Shown piece after piece: positions 1 through 8,859 of a stretch of DNA of 64,000 nucleotides. The stretch is from contig CAWHRE010000005.1 of assembly GCA_963831705.1 (NCBI GenBank), forward strand, positions 434,001 to 498,000. Reading direction: 5' to 3'. This stretch comes from DASQPR01 sp963831705. GTDB taxonomy: Bacteria; Actinomycetota; Actinomycetes; Mycobacteriales; Micromonosporaceae. The notes below the pieces were generated by a model. That model did no database searches. It worked only from the letters and a program-made list of their open reading frames with translations, and was not told where the DNA came from. Every line of letters begins with the position of its first letter. Position 1 is the first letter of the stretch. The translations under genes were made by a program, and so were the position numbers.

Positions 1-401
1 TTATCCGGCAGGTTGGCCTGCGAGGAGCTTTGGACCGTGAACGCCGCGGCGGCAATGTCAGTCTTCCCGGTCTGGGCCTGGAACACCGGCGCAGCCGAGT
101 TCAACGGACCATTCTTCGGCCCCTCGCCGAGCACCAGCGTCGCGTCCGCCCGCTCGGTCTGCAGCTCGTCGACCAAGGCGCCGGTGAACTGCGTCAACGT
201 CGCCAGAGTGCGAGCGCGATCGGCGTTGTTCGTAGTCGAAATCTGCGCGACGAGACCGTTGGCGCCGACGATCACGATGGCCAAGATTGGCACAAACGTG
301 ATGAAGCCGAGCTTGATGCCAATTGGTCGATCGCGGAGGTAGCCGACGAGCGATCGCACGCCCGAGCGGGGCGCGCGGCCCTCTTTCGGTCGCTTGCTCA
401 C
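1..401 (-). CDS. Sensor histidine kinase, N-terminal part (cut by window edge)
   Basis: Partial protein of about 133 residues; the rest lies beyond base 1. The GTG start at 401 has a good ribosome binding site (GGAGGT, 8 bases upstream). After a basic N-terminus there is one membrane segment (about residues 24-42, IGIKLGFITFVPILAIVIVG). An extracytoplasmic stretch follows with TLATLTQFTGALVDELQTER, the pattern seen at the start of actinobacterial histidine kinases with a nitrate/nitrite-sensing (NIT) type sensor domain. The kinase core is not in the window, so the function is inferred from the N-terminus only. Confidence 0.6.
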   Translation of the reverse strand, partial: MSKRPKEGRAPRSGVRSLVGYLRDRPIGIKLGFITFVPILAIVIVGANGLVAQISTTNNADRARTLATLTQFTGALVDELQTERADATLVLGEGPKNGPLNSAAPVFQAQTGKTDIAAAAFTVQSSSQANLPD

Positions 402-658
402 CTCAAACACCTCCGTACCGTGCCCGCTTCGACATTGGGCACCCGTGACCGGGCCGCGCTTAATAAAAGCGCAGACCCCCGAGATTCCACCACGCCGCGA
501 ACGAAACGGAAAGTCCAGCATGCCTCGTAGGCAACTGTCGTTCCTGGACCGTCACACGGAAATACGAAATGTACACGACTGAGCGCGCGGCACTCTGCCC
601 CGAATGTTGCAATTAGGACAGTCTGCGACCGCGATGAGATGGGAAAGTTCTTGGCCGA

Positions 659-1747
659 TCAGCCGTTCGGCGTCAAGGATGCCACCTTCGTGGCGTACGC
701 CGGTTTGATCACCCCGTTGATGAGCTTCAAACGCTCGTCGAATGGGATGAACGAACTCTTCATCGCGTTAACCGTCAACCACTGCAATTCCGACCAGCCG
801 TACCCGAATGCCTCTGACAACAGCCACATTTCACGCGACATGGTCGTACCGGACATAAGCCGATTGTCGGTATTAACCGTCACTCGGAATTGCAGATCGC
901 GCAGCAACCCGATCGGATGTTCGGCAATGGATGCGGCAGCACCGGTCTGCACATTGCTGGATGGGCAAAGTTCCAGCGGAATTCGCTTGTCCCGAACGTA
1001 CGCGGCGAGCCGTCCGAGCCGCCGGTCCGCATCGATGTCATCCACGATTCGTACGCCGTGTCCGAGCCGGTCCGCGCCGCACCACTGAATCGCCTGCCAG
1101 ATGCTCGGCAAGCCGAATGCCTCGCCCGCATGGATCGTGAAGTGGAAGTTCTCGCGCTGCAGGTATTCGAACGCGTCCAGATGCCGGGTGGGCGGGAAAC
1201 CAGCCTCGGCACCCGCGATGTCGAACCCGACCACACCCTGGTCGCGGTACCGTACGGCGAGCTCGGCGATCTCCATCGAACGCGCCGCGTGCCGCATCGC
1301 GGTGAGCAGCACGCCGATCCGGATCGGCCGGCCGGCTTCGGTCGCCTCGACCACACCGGCCGCGAATCCGGCGAGCACCGCCTCGACCACCTCGCGCAAG
1401 TCCAGCCCGGCTTCGGTGTGCTGCTCCGGCGCGAACCTGGATTCGGCATAGACGACGCCATCCGCAGCGAGATCGAGCGCGCACTCCTTCGCGACCCGAA
1501 ACAGCGCGGCCGGCGTCTGCATCACCGCGACGGTATGTGCGAACGTTTCCAGGTAACGCACCAGCGAGCCCGAGTCCGCGGCGGCCACGAACCACTCCCC
1601 GAGCGCGACCGGATCGGTGGCCGGGAGCACGTGACCGATCTCGTCGGCCAGATCGACGATGGTGGCCGGCCGTAGCCCGCCGTCGAGGTGGTCGTGCAGG
1701 AGTGCCTTCGGTGCCTGCACAATCTCGTCAAAGCTGAGTGCGACCAT
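659..1747 (-). CDS. add: Adenosine deaminase
   Basis: Converts adenosine and deoxyadenosine to inosine and deoxyinosine in purine salvage; cytosolic zinc enzyme. The 362-residue length is normal. Visible family motifs are the metal-binding HDHLDGG near residue 18 (HxH), HAGE near 205, a GHG segment near 230, and NTDN near 290, which corresponds to the usual NTDDP metal-binding aspartate region. It lies close to the cytidine deaminase/thymidine phosphorylase/nucleoside ABC operon, which fits a nucleoside scavenging role. The ATG start at 1747 is the first in frame. The divergent methyltransferase gene starts 41 bases away, so the two share a short promoter region. Confidence 0.93.
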   Translation of the reverse strand: MVALSFDEIVQAPKALLHDHLDGGLRPATIVDLADEIGHVLPATDPVALGEWFVAAADSGSLVRYLETFAHTVAVMQTPAALFRVAKECALDLAADGVVYAESRFAPEQHTEAGLDLREVVEAVLAGFAAGVVEATEAGRPIRIGVLLTAMRHAARSMEIAELAVRYRDQGVVGFDIAGAEAGFPPTRHLDAFEYLQRENFHFTIHAGEAFGLPSIWQAIQWCGADRLGHGVRIVDDIDADRRLGRLAAYVRDKRIPLELCPSSNVQTGAAASIAEHPIGLLRDLQFRVTVNTDNRLMSGTTMSREMWLLSEAFGYGWSELQWLTVNAMKSSFIPFDERLKLINGVIKPAYATKVASLTPNG

Positions 1748-1788
1748 GGACAGACCCTACTTCGCCCACTGATCCGAGGACCTTCGAC

Positions 1789-2640
1789 ATGCGACCTGAG
1801 GTGGTGCGCAGCCTGCGCTGCCCGGTCTGTCGCGATCCGCTGTCGCTGTCCGATGGCTCGCGCGGGCCGCTGCGCTGTCCGCGCGGGCACAGCTTCGATC
1901 AGGCCCGCCAGGGGTACGTGCAACTGGCCGCCACGCCGCTCGCCCATGCAGGCGACAGTCCGGCGATGGTCGCCGCGCGGCAGGAGTTTCTCAACGCCGG
2001 CCACTACGCGATGATCACCGAGGCGCTCGGGCGGGCGGCTTCGGCGTACCACCGCGGTGGCCTGATCTTCGATCTTGGAGCCGGGCCGGGTCACCACCTT
2101 GCGGGTGTGCTGAATGCGCTCCCCCCGGAGACGTTGGGATTGGCCGCAGACGTTTCAAAACCGGCCGTACGCGCGGCCGCTCGGTCGCATCCACACGCGG
2201 ACGCGATCGTGTGTGACGCGTGGCAACCGTTGCCGATCGCGGACGCCACGATCGGTGTCGCACTGGACGTGTTCGCGCCCCGGCCGGGCGCGGAGTTCGC
2301 CCGAATTCTGCGACCGGACGGAGTGCTGCTGGTCGTCACTCCGACCGCCGAACATCTCGCCGAGTTGATCGAGCCGCTCGACCTGTTGCACGTCGACCCG
2401 GCGAAAGGCGCTCGCGTCGAGGCGAATTTGGGCTCCGCTTTCAGCCTGGAGGAGCAGGAATCCCTGGGCAGCCGGATGAACCTCTCGCACGCGGACGTAG
2501 CGACGCTGGTGGGAATGGGTCCAAGCGCTTGGCACACGGACCTCACGAGGATCGGAACGCTCCCGGACCCCGTCGACGTGACCGCATCGGTAACGCTGTC
2601 GGTATACCGCCCGGTCGAAGGGTGGAGGCCGACGCGCTAA
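1789..2640 (+). CDS. 23S rRNA (guanine-N1)-methyltransferase, RlmA family
   Basis: About 283 residues. The N-terminus is a zinc ribbon (LRCPVCRDPL, then LRCPRGHSFD), the arrangement found in RlmA proteins that methylate N1 of G745/G748 in 23S rRNA. It is followed by a class I SAM-dependent methyltransferase fold with the glycine-rich loop FDLGAGPGHH (about residue 90). An ATG at 1738 is also in frame but would overlap the divergent adenosine deaminase gene. The ATG at 1789 has GAGGA about 7 bases upstream and starts just before the zinc ribbon, so it is preferred. Members from macrolide producers (TlrB type) confer resistance, but nothing here shows that. Downstream is the double repeat array. 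Confidence 0.8.
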   Translation: MRPEVVRSLRCPVCRDPLSLSDGSRGPLRCPRGHSFDQARQGYVQLAATPLAHAGDSPAMVAARQEFLNAGHYAMITEALGRAASAYHRGGLIFDLGAGPGHHLAGVLNALPPETLGLAADVSKPAVRAAARSHPHADAIVCDAWQPLPIADATIGVALDVFAPRPGAEFARILRPDGVLLVVTPTAEHLAELIEPLDLLHVDPAKGARVEANLGSAFSLEEQESLGSRMNLSHADVATLVGMGPSAWHTDLTRIGTLPDPVDVTASVTLSVYRPVEGWRPTR

Positions 2641-2681
2641 ACCAGTCTGGATCCCTACCTTTCGGCTCAAACCGCGCCGCA

Positions 2682-3140
2682 GATCTTGGTTGGGACGCGC
2701 GAAGATCGTCGATCTTGGCTGAGGGGCCATGAAGATCGCGGATCTTGGCTGACGCGCCGCGCGGACCGCGGATCTTAGCGGAGGCGCCGCGCGGGTCGCG
2801 GATCTTGGCGGAGGCGCCGCGCGGGTCGCGGATCTTGGCGGAGGCGCCGCGCGGGTCGCGGATCTTGGCGGAGGCGCCGCGCGGACCGCGGATCTTAGCG
2901 GAGGCGCCGCGCGGGTCGCGGATCTTGGCGGAGGCGCCGCGCGGGTCGCGGATCTTGGCGGAGGCGCCGCGCGGGTCGCGGATCTTGGCGGAGGCGCCGC
3001 GCGGATCGCGGATCTTGGCGGAGGAAATGGTGAAGATTGCGGATCTTGGCTGAGGGGCCGTGAAGATCGCAAATCTTGGCTGAGACGTCGCGACGATCGG
3101 AAATCTTGGCCCGAGTGGCAGCACAGTGCCGTGATCTTGG
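2682..3140 (+). repeat. Direct-repeat array 1: about 16 copies of a 30 bp unit
   Basis: From 2711 onward the core GATCTTGG recurs at almost exactly 30 bases (2711, 2741, 2771 and so on to about 3132). The middle copies are near identical, reading GATCTTGGCGGAGGCGCC followed by a G/C-rich 12 bases. Copies at both ends are more diverged and keep the fuller core AAGATC-N3-GATCTT. There are no unique spacers. Because 30 is a multiple of three, long open frames with decapeptide repeats appear on both strands, but there is no start with a ribosome binding site, so I treat it as non-coding. It lies between the 3' ends of two convergent genes. Confidence 0.9.
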
Positions 3141-3169
3141 ACAAATAGCCGCTCTGAGCGTCCACTCAC

Positions 3170-3500
3170 ACCAAGATCCGCAATCTTCGGACGTCCCCGC
3201 GCAAGATCTGCGATCTTCGGACGTCCCCGCGCAAGATCTGCGATCTTCGGACGCCCTGCGCAAGATCTGCGATCTTCGGACGTCCCCGCGCAAGATCCGC
3301 GATCTTCGGACGCCCTGCGCAAGATCCGCGATCTTCGCGGCCCCGCAGCCAAGATCTGCAATCTTCGCCGCGTCCTCAGCCCAGATCTGCGATCCTCGGG
3401 CGCGTTCCCAGCCCAGATCTGCGCGGCGTCTCAACCAAGATCTGCAATGCTCGCGGCGTCCCAGCCAAGATCTGCAATCTTTCGGACGTCCCAAGATCCG
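3170..3500 (-). repeat. Direct-repeat array 2: about 12 copies in opposite orientation
   Basis: The same repeat family as the adjacent array, but inverted. The plus strand shows CCAAGATC or CAAGATC followed by TGCGATCTTCGGACG at intervals of 29-30 bases (about 3172, 3202, 3232, 3261, 3291, 3320, 3350 and onward), ending near 3498. The 15 bp interrupted palindrome AAGATC-N3-GATCTT is well preserved in this half. The orientation switch is around 3140-3170, so a transcript crossing both arrays could fold into one long hairpin. The convergent DUF4272 gene ends at 3506. Confidence 0.88.
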
Positions 3501-3505
3501 GACAG

Positions 3506-4186
3506 CTACGTGGAGAGGTCGACGTCTTCCCAATCAACCGGATCGTCGTGGTACGGGCCCCGGAAAATGACCGCCCACTCCAGTGCCCATCGCCGCTGAC
3601 CGATCGTGTTCGAGTCGATCATGCCGGGTAGGGCCTGGCCTCGGCGTTCGGCTTCCAGATAGGCCCAGTCCAGGCAGTAATAGAGATCGAGGACGGCCGC
3701 GGCCTGTGTCGGATCGCGCGGGGCCACCAGACTTCGGGATCGCCAGGCCGGGAATGGCTCGCCCACCCGGAGGTCGGGCAGCAACGGCATCAGATTCTCG
3801 TTGCTCGGCGCCGCCGGATCCAGCGTCTTCGTGAGCCCGAGCAGCCAGGCGAGCCCCGTGATCGCTTCCAAGTGCAGCGCGAACGACCGATCATTACCCT
3901 CGCCGGATGTCAGATAGTGCCACTCCGGCTGGGTCACGCGCTCCATCAACCGGGCTTCCAGCAACCAGGCCATCGCGAGCCGGGATGGCATGCCGAACGT
4001 CCGGGCCAGCACCACGTTCAGGATCGCGGTCCGCGCCTCCATCTCCGGTACGGGACGCAACTCCACATCGTCGCCGAGCTCCCACACCAGCGGGAACGTC
4101 GACGGCGGCAGAGGCAGCCGGAGACGGTACAGCTCCTCGATATTCGCAGCGCGAATCGCTGCCGGATCAGGCGCGGGCACGATCAT
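3506..4186 (-). CDS. DUF4272 domain protein
   Basis: About 226 residues, cytosolic and tryptophan-rich, matching by overall pattern the uncharacterised DUF4272 family (segments such as ARTFGMPSRLAMAWLLEA and VLDLYYCLDWAYLEAER, with a C-terminal RRWALEWAV). The function of the family is unknown. An ATG at 4216 is also in frame, but the ATG at 4186 has a CGAGG site 5 bases upstream. It starts about 80 bases from the thymidine phosphorylase gene's end and is probably a separate unit or the last gene of that operon. The repeat arrays begin just 6 bases after its stop. Confidence 0.7.
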   Translation of the reverse strand: MIVPAPDPAAIRAANIEELYRLRLPLPPSTFPLVWELGDDVELRPVPEMEARTAILNVVLARTFGMPSRLAMAWLLEARLMERVTQPEWHYLTSGEGNDRSFALHLEAITGLAWLLGLTKTLDPAAPSNENLMPLLPDLRVGEPFPAWRSRSLVAPRDPTQAAAVLDLYYCLDWAYLEAERRGQALPGMIDSNTIGQRRWALEWAVIFRGPYHDDPVDWEDVDLST

Positions 4187-4268
4187 GGACCTCGATCGCG
4201 ATGCAGGGATGGGCATACCGAGCGTAACCAGCGGATTTTCCCAGCTCCATCCGTCGGTCGGTCGGTCG

Positions 4269-5552
4269 TCATGGACCGATTCGATCGATCACCAGCGGGG
4301 CGTCGTCGGGCCGCTTCGCTGAAATCCGTACCGCATCGGCCGCCACCTCGCGGGCCGATGCCATCCGCGCCGCGTCCTCGGTACGCAGTTCGTAGAGCAC
4401 GTCGCCCGCGGACACCGCGTCGCCACGGCGCCGGTGCAGCAGCACTCCGGCGGGCGCGGACACCGGGTCGGGCTTGCTCGCCCGGCCGGCCCCGAGTCGC
4501 CACGCCGCCACACCCATCCCGTACGCGTCGAGTTCGGTCACATAGCCGCTGGTCTCGGCCCGTACGAGTTCGACTTCGGGCGCTACCGGCATCGGCGCGT
4601 CGGGATCGCCGCCTTGCGCTCGGATCATCGACCGCCACGAGTCCATCGCCCGGCCGTCGGACAGCGCCGCTTCCGGATCGGCGTCCGGCAGCCCGGCCAG
4701 ATCGAGCATCTCGCGGGCCAACGTGATGGTGAGTTCGCGGACGTCCGCCGGGCCGCCGCCGGCCAGCACCTCGATCGACTCGGTCACTTCGACCGCATTG
4801 CCGATCGCGTACCCGAGCGGGGTGCTCATGTCGGTCAGCAGCGCCACCGTACGCACGCCGTGCGCCGAACCGAGTTCGACCATGGTTCGGGCGAGTTCCC
4901 GGGCCCGATCCGCCGACTTCATGAACGCGCCGGAGCCGACCTTCACGTCCAGCACCAGCGAAGCCGTACCCTCGGCGATCTTCTTGCTCATGATCGACGA
5001 GGCGATCAGTGGGATCGACTCGACCGTACCGGTCACGTCGCGCAGCGCGTACAGCTTGCCGTCGGCCGGTGCGAGTCCGGAACCGGCCGCACAGACCACG
5101 GCGCCGACCTCCGCGAGCTGAGCCAGGAACTCGTCGTTCGAGAGACGCGCGCGCCAGCCCGGGATCGATTCCAGCTTGTCCAGCGTGCCACCGGTGTGCC
5201 CGAGACCGCGGCCGGACAGCTGCGGTACGGCGGCTCCGCACGCGGCCACCAGCGGCGTCAGCGGGAGCGTGATCTTGTCGCCTACGCCGCCGGTCGAGTG
5301 CTTGTCCACGGTCGGACGGGGTACGCCGGACAGATCCAGCCGCTCGCCGGAGGAGATCATCGCGGCCGTCCAGCGAGCTAGCTCAGGCGCCGTCAGGCCA
5401 CGCCAGAAGATCGCCATGGCGAGCGCCGACATTTGCTCGTCAGCGACCTCACCGCGGGTAAACGCGTCGATCAGCCAGTCGATCTCGTCATCCGCGAGCG
5501 TGCCGTCGTCTCGCTTGCGCACGATCAGTTCGACGATCGCGTACCGCTTCAT
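4269..5552 (-). CDS. deoA: Thymidine phosphorylase
   Basis: Phosphorolysis of thymidine and deoxyuridine to base plus deoxyribose 1-phosphate. The 427 residues match the family length. The signature SGRGLGHTGGTLDKLE is present around residue 113, and VDKHSTGGVGDK (phosphate-binding region) near residue 81; the C-terminal alpha/beta domain is complete. The ATG at 5552 overlaps the cytidine deaminase stop as ATGA, a strong sign of translational coupling and the reason I prefer it over the ATG at 5564. It is the last enzyme of the nucleoside uptake operon, acting after the ABC importer and Cdd. Confidence 0.94.
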   Translation of the reverse strand: MKRYAIVELIVRKRDDGTLADDEIDWLIDAFTRGEVADEQMSALAMAIFWRGLTAPELARWTAAMISSGERLDLSGVPRPTVDKHSTGGVGDKITLPLTPLVAACGAAVPQLSGRGLGHTGGTLDKLESIPGWRARLSNDEFLAQLAEVGAVVCAAGSGLAPADGKLYALRDVTGTVESIPLIASSIMSKKIAEGTASLVLDVKVGSGAFMKSADRARELARTMVELGSAHGVRTVALLTDMSTPLGYAIGNAVEVTESIEVLAGGGPADVRELTITLAREMLDLAGLPDADPEAALSDGRAMDSWRSMIRAQGGDPDAPMPVAPEVELVRAETSGYVTELDAYGMGVAAWRLGAGRASKPDPVSAPAGVLLHRRRGDAVSAGDVLYELRTEDAARMASAREVAADAVRISAKRPDDAPLVIDRIGP

Positions 5553-6247
5553 GAAGATCCCCACTGCTTGCCGACCTCGGACGGTGCCGGGCCTTCACCC
5601 GCCCAAAACATCTCGCCCTCGGCGTCCACGACGATCACCCGCCGAGTCCGGGCCAGTCCCCATGCGATCACGTCGCTCGCGTCCGGCCGGCTCGGCGCCT
5701 CGTCCAGGATCGCCTGATGGCCATCGCCGACGCCGGTGGAGCCGTCCCAATAGCCGGTCCACACGCGCGCACCGCCGACCGAATCCGGATGTACGAACAC
5801 CGTCCCCCGGCCGAGCATGTCGCGCAGATGCGGCGCCGGTGCGGCACCCGGATCCGATCGGCTGTTCAGGTCGCCGACGTCGAACGCGTACGGCAGCAGC
5901 TCGGCCATCGCCAGCGGCCCGCCCCGGGCATCCACGAGACATTGCGGGCCGCCGTGCTCCCAGATCAGCTGCCGGCATCGGCCGCACGGCATCAACAGTT
6001 CGCCACGCGAGTCCACACACGACAACGCGACCAGCCGACCGCCGCCGCTGGCGTACAACGCGGACACCACTCCGCACTCGGCGCACAGCGTCAGCCCGTA
6101 CGACGCGTTCTCCACGTTGCAGCCCCGGACGATCCGGCCGTCGTCGACGAGCGCGGCCGCGCCGACCGGAAATCGCGAGTATGGCGCGTACGCCGACTGC
6201 ATCGCATCGGTCGCCGCAGCTTTGAGTTCCGCCCAGTCGATGTCCAT
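5549..6247 (-). CDS. cdd: Cytidine deaminase with C-terminal extension
   Basis: Hydrolytic deamination of cytidine and deoxycytidine. The catalytic zinc site is intact: NVENASYGLTLCAECG (C-A-E) and MPCGRCRQ (P-C-G-R-C). The core ends near residue 130, where bacterial homotetrameric Cdd proteins normally stop. Here about 95 further residues follow, with a segment VFVHPDSVGGARVWTGYWDG and a conserved-looking DVIAWGLARTRRVIVVDAEG. This does not look like the degenerate second deaminase domain of E. coli Cdd. I chose the ATG at 6247 (GGTGG just upstream); an ATG at 6280 is possible. It follows the permease gene by 16-49 bases and overlaps deoA. Confidence 0.9.
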   Translation of the reverse strand: MDIDWAELKAAATDAMQSAYAPYSRFPVGAAALVDDGRIVRGCNVENASYGLTLCAECGVVSALYASGGGRLVALSCVDSRGELLMPCGRCRQLIWEHGGPQCLVDARGGPLAMAELLPYAFDVGDLNSRSDPGAAPAPHLRDMLGRGTVFVHPDSVGGARVWTGYWDGSTGVGDGHQAILDEAPSRPDASDVIAWGLARTRRVIVVDAEGEMFWAGEGPAPSEVGKQWGSS

Positions 6248-6295
6248 GGCCACCATTGTCGTGCACGACGTTTCGCGCATGTTGGGAACCGGCGG

Positions 6296-7564
6296 TTACC
6301 CCTTCACGTACGGTTTGCCGTCGGCGGCCGGCGCCCGTACGCGTCCGACGAAACCCGCCACCGCAAGGATCGTCACCACGTACGGCAGCATGGCGAGGAA
6401 CTGTGACGGAATCGGCGAGGAGATCGTGGCGAGGAAGTTCGCCAGTTGCTTCGTGAACCCGAACAGCAACGCGGCCAGCGTGGCTCCGATCGGCGACCAC
6501 CGACCGAAGATCAACGCGGCCAGCGCGATGAACCCGTTTCCGACGGTCAGATTCTTGCCGAACTCGCCGGTCGATCCGATCGTGAAGAACGCGCCGCCGA
6601 GCCCGGCCAGGACGCCCCCGAGCAGAACGTTGCGGTACCGGACGGCGAGCACGTTGATCCCGACCGTGTCGGCCGCGGTGGGGTGCTCGCCGACCGATCG
6701 CGTACGAAGACCCCATCGGGTGTGGAACAACGCGATGTGGATCAGCGGAACCAGGACGATCGCAAGATATAACAGGATATTGCCCTGGAACAGCGACGGG
6801 CCGAGGACCGGGATCCGGGACAGGCCGGGAATCGACCAGGTCGGCAGCAGCGGCGGGCTGTTGAAGCCTTCCGCGTTCGTCTGCATCAGCTGGCCGTACA
6901 GGAACGAGGTGAGGCCGGTGGCGAGCAGGATCAGCAGGACGCCGAGGACCACCTGATCGACGAGGTAACGGATCGCGAGCACCGCCAGGAGCGCGGCGAT
7001 CAACACGCCACCCGCGATCGCCGCGATCAGTCCGGCCCACGCCGAATGTGCGATCGTGCCCACCAGCGCGCCGAGGAACGCACCGGTCAGGAACTGGCCT
7101 TCGATCGCCACGTTGATCACGCCGCTGCGCTCGCACAGTACGCCGGACAGCGCCCCGAAGATCAGCGGCAATGCGAACACGACACTGAGCGCGACGGTGG
7201 ATCCGAGCGGCATCACGTTCCCGGAAACCTGCCAGCAGAGGAACGCGATCACGATGGCGATCACCGCGATCGAGGACAGCAGGTTGAAGCGGCGATTGAA
7301 GCGGCCGCTCAGCAACAATGCACCGGCTGCGGCCGCGATCAGGCCGAACACGATCGCGCCGGTCCGCGACGGTACCGGCAGCGACGTCCCGGTATACGTG
7401 GTGGAGAGCGTGAACCGGCTGTCCCCGGCGTGCTTCGCGAAGACGCCCCAGAACAACACCACCAGTACGCCCGCGATCAGATAAATCGCGCCCGCCTTGC
7501 GGGCTCTGGTCCAGAACGACAGGTCAGGCGCTGCGGCAAGTTCCAGGGTGGTCACCGATGTCAC
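6296..7564 (-). CDS. Nucleoside ABC transporter permease (second)
   Basis: Membrane protein of 422 residues with about nine hydrophobic segments; inner-membrane half of a BMP-type (PnrA/NupPQ-like) nucleoside importer. The family segments GALSGVLCERSGVINVAIEGQFL and AVGEHP-like SVGEHPTAADTVGINV are visible. The GTG start at 7564 overlaps the preceding permease stop as GTGA, so the two permeases are translationally coupled. A much longer frame continues upstream but only as a shadow of the first permease. Gene order ATPase, permease, permease, cdd, deoA ties the transporter to pyrimidine nucleoside salvage. Confidence 0.9.
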   Translation of the reverse strand: MTSVTTLELAAAPDLSFWTRARKAGAIYLIAGVLVVLFWGVFAKHAGDSRFTLSTTYTGTSLPVPSRTGAIVFGLIAAAAGALLLSGRFNRRFNLLSSIAVIAIVIAFLCWQVSGNVMPLGSTVALSVVFALPLIFGALSGVLCERSGVINVAIEGQFLTGAFLGALVGTIAHSAWAGLIAAIAGGVLIAALLAVLAIRYLVDQVVLGVLLILLATGLTSFLYGQLMQTNAEGFNSPPLLPTWSIPGLSRIPVLGPSLFQGNILLYLAIVLVPLIHIALFHTRWGLRTRSVGEHPTAADTVGINVLAVRYRNVLLGGVLAGLGGAFFTIGSTGEFGKNLTVGNGFIALAALIFGRWSPIGATLAALLFGFTKQLANFLATISSPIPSQFLAMLPYVVTILAVAGFVGRVRAPAADGKPYVKG

Positions 7565-8859
7565 CAACCCTTCGCCAGGTTCGTGGATGTCTCTGCGGAC
7601 TTGTCCGGCCGGAGGTGATAGATCGACTCGATCAGCTTCGGTGCGGCCACGAAGATCACGATCACGGCCTGCAGTACGTTCACGAAGTCGACGGTCACGC
7701 CGGTGTACGACTGCAGCCGGTTTCCGCCCGCGCTGAACGCACCGAACAGCAGCGCGGCCCAGACCACGCCCCACGGCTTGCCGCGTCCGAGCAACGCGAC
7801 CGTGATGCCGTCGAAGCCGATGTTGCCGACCACGGCGCCGGTGAGCTGATGAGCGGTGCCGAGCAGGATCGTCGCGCCACCGAGTCCGGCCAGCCCGCCG
7901 GCGATCATCATGGCCACCGTGTACGTGCGACCGACGCTCATGCCGGCCGTCCGGGCCGCGTTCGGGTTCGCACCGACCGCGCGTAGCTCGAATCCGAACG
8001 TCGATCGGCTGAGCAACCATCCGATGCCGACCACGGCGGCCAGGCCGAGAATCAAGCCGAGATTCGTGCGCAGGTTCGCGCCCAGGATGGTCGGCAGCGT
8101 CGCGCTCGATCGCACGGTCTTGCTGATCGCGTCGGTGCGCGTCGGGTCCTGGACACCCTTCTGCGTGATCAGCCAGCTCAGGAAGTAAAGCGCGATGTAG
8201 TTCAACATGATCGTCACGATCACCTCGTGCGCACCCGTACGGGCCTTGAGAAAGCCCACGAAGCCACCGGCGAGCGCGCCACCGACGATGCCGCCGATCA
8301 GCGCCAGGATCAGATGCAACACGATCGGCAGATGCAGCTCGAAACCGATCAGACCGGCGCCGATCGCGCCGAAGATCGCCTGTCCCTGCGCGCCGATGTT
8401 GAACAGGCCGGCCCGGAACGCGACCGTGACCGCGAGGCCGGTGAAGATCAGCGGTGCTGCGTAGGTGAGCGTCTCGGAGATCGGGAACAGCGCCGAGGAC
8501 CATGAGTTCGTACCGTTGAGAGCGCCGGAAAGCGTCGACGGGTCGAAAATCGCGCCCTCAAAAAGATTGCTGTACGCGCTGGTGATCGCGGCCCAGGCAC
8601 CGGACAGCGCCGCTCCCGGGTCGGCGAAGAAGTACCCGAACTGCGACATCACCGCACGGTTCGACAACACGATCAGGATTGCGCCGACGATGAGCGCCGT
8701 GATCAGCGACAGAGCGGTCAGCACGTACGTATTCGCGCTGGTCAGCCATCGGATCGTCCGATGGAAGCGGGAGTCCGGTCTGGCCCGGCGAGAGCCCTTG
8801 AAGTTGTCCGGAGCCGACTCCGGCTCCGGACGGGAATCGGACGGCGAAGGCGACGTCAT
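7561..8859 (-). CDS. Nucleoside ABC transporter permease (first)
   Basis: 432 residues: a hydrophilic N-terminus rich in Ser, Pro and Glu (about 45 residues), then a membrane domain of about eight segments. The ETLTYAAPLIFTGLAVTVAF and RAGLFNIGAQGQ stretches are typical of BPD_transp_2 permeases of the BMP/simple sugar family, and the ELRAVGANPNAARTAG loop is the usual ATPase contact. The ATG at 8859 overlaps the ATPase stop as ATGA. It would form a heterodimeric channel with the second permease. Confidence 0.9.
   Translation of the reverse strand: MTSPSPSDSRPEPESAPDNFKGSRRARPDSRFHRTIRWLTSANTYVLTALSLITALIVGAILIVLSNRAVMSQFGYFFADPGAALSGAWAAITSAYSNLFEGAIFDPSTLSGALNGTNSWSSALFPISETLTYAAPLIFTGLAVTVAFRAGLFNIGAQGQAIFGAIGAGLIGFELHLPIVLHLILALIGGIVGGALAGGFVGFLKARTGAHEVIVTIMLNYIALYFLSWLITQKGVQDPTRTDAISKTVRSSATLPTILGANLRTNLGLILGLAAVVGIGWLLSRSTFGFELRAVGANPNAARTAGMSVGRTYTVAMMIAGGLAGLGGATILLGTAHQLTGAVVGNIGFDGITVALLGRGKPWGVVWAALLFGAFSAGGNRLQSYTGVTVDFVNVLQAVIVIFVAAPKLIESIYHLRPDKSAETSTNLAKGW

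Noticed and set aside
2745..3053. Open frames with ILAEAPRGSR-type decapeptide repeats (both strands) over the repeat array
   Set aside because: They result from a 30 bp period being a multiple of three; all frames stay open, and no start has a ribosome binding site.
2682..3500. CRISPR array
   Set aside because: The 30 bp units are contiguous with no unique spacers, change orientation in the middle, and no cas genes are nearby.
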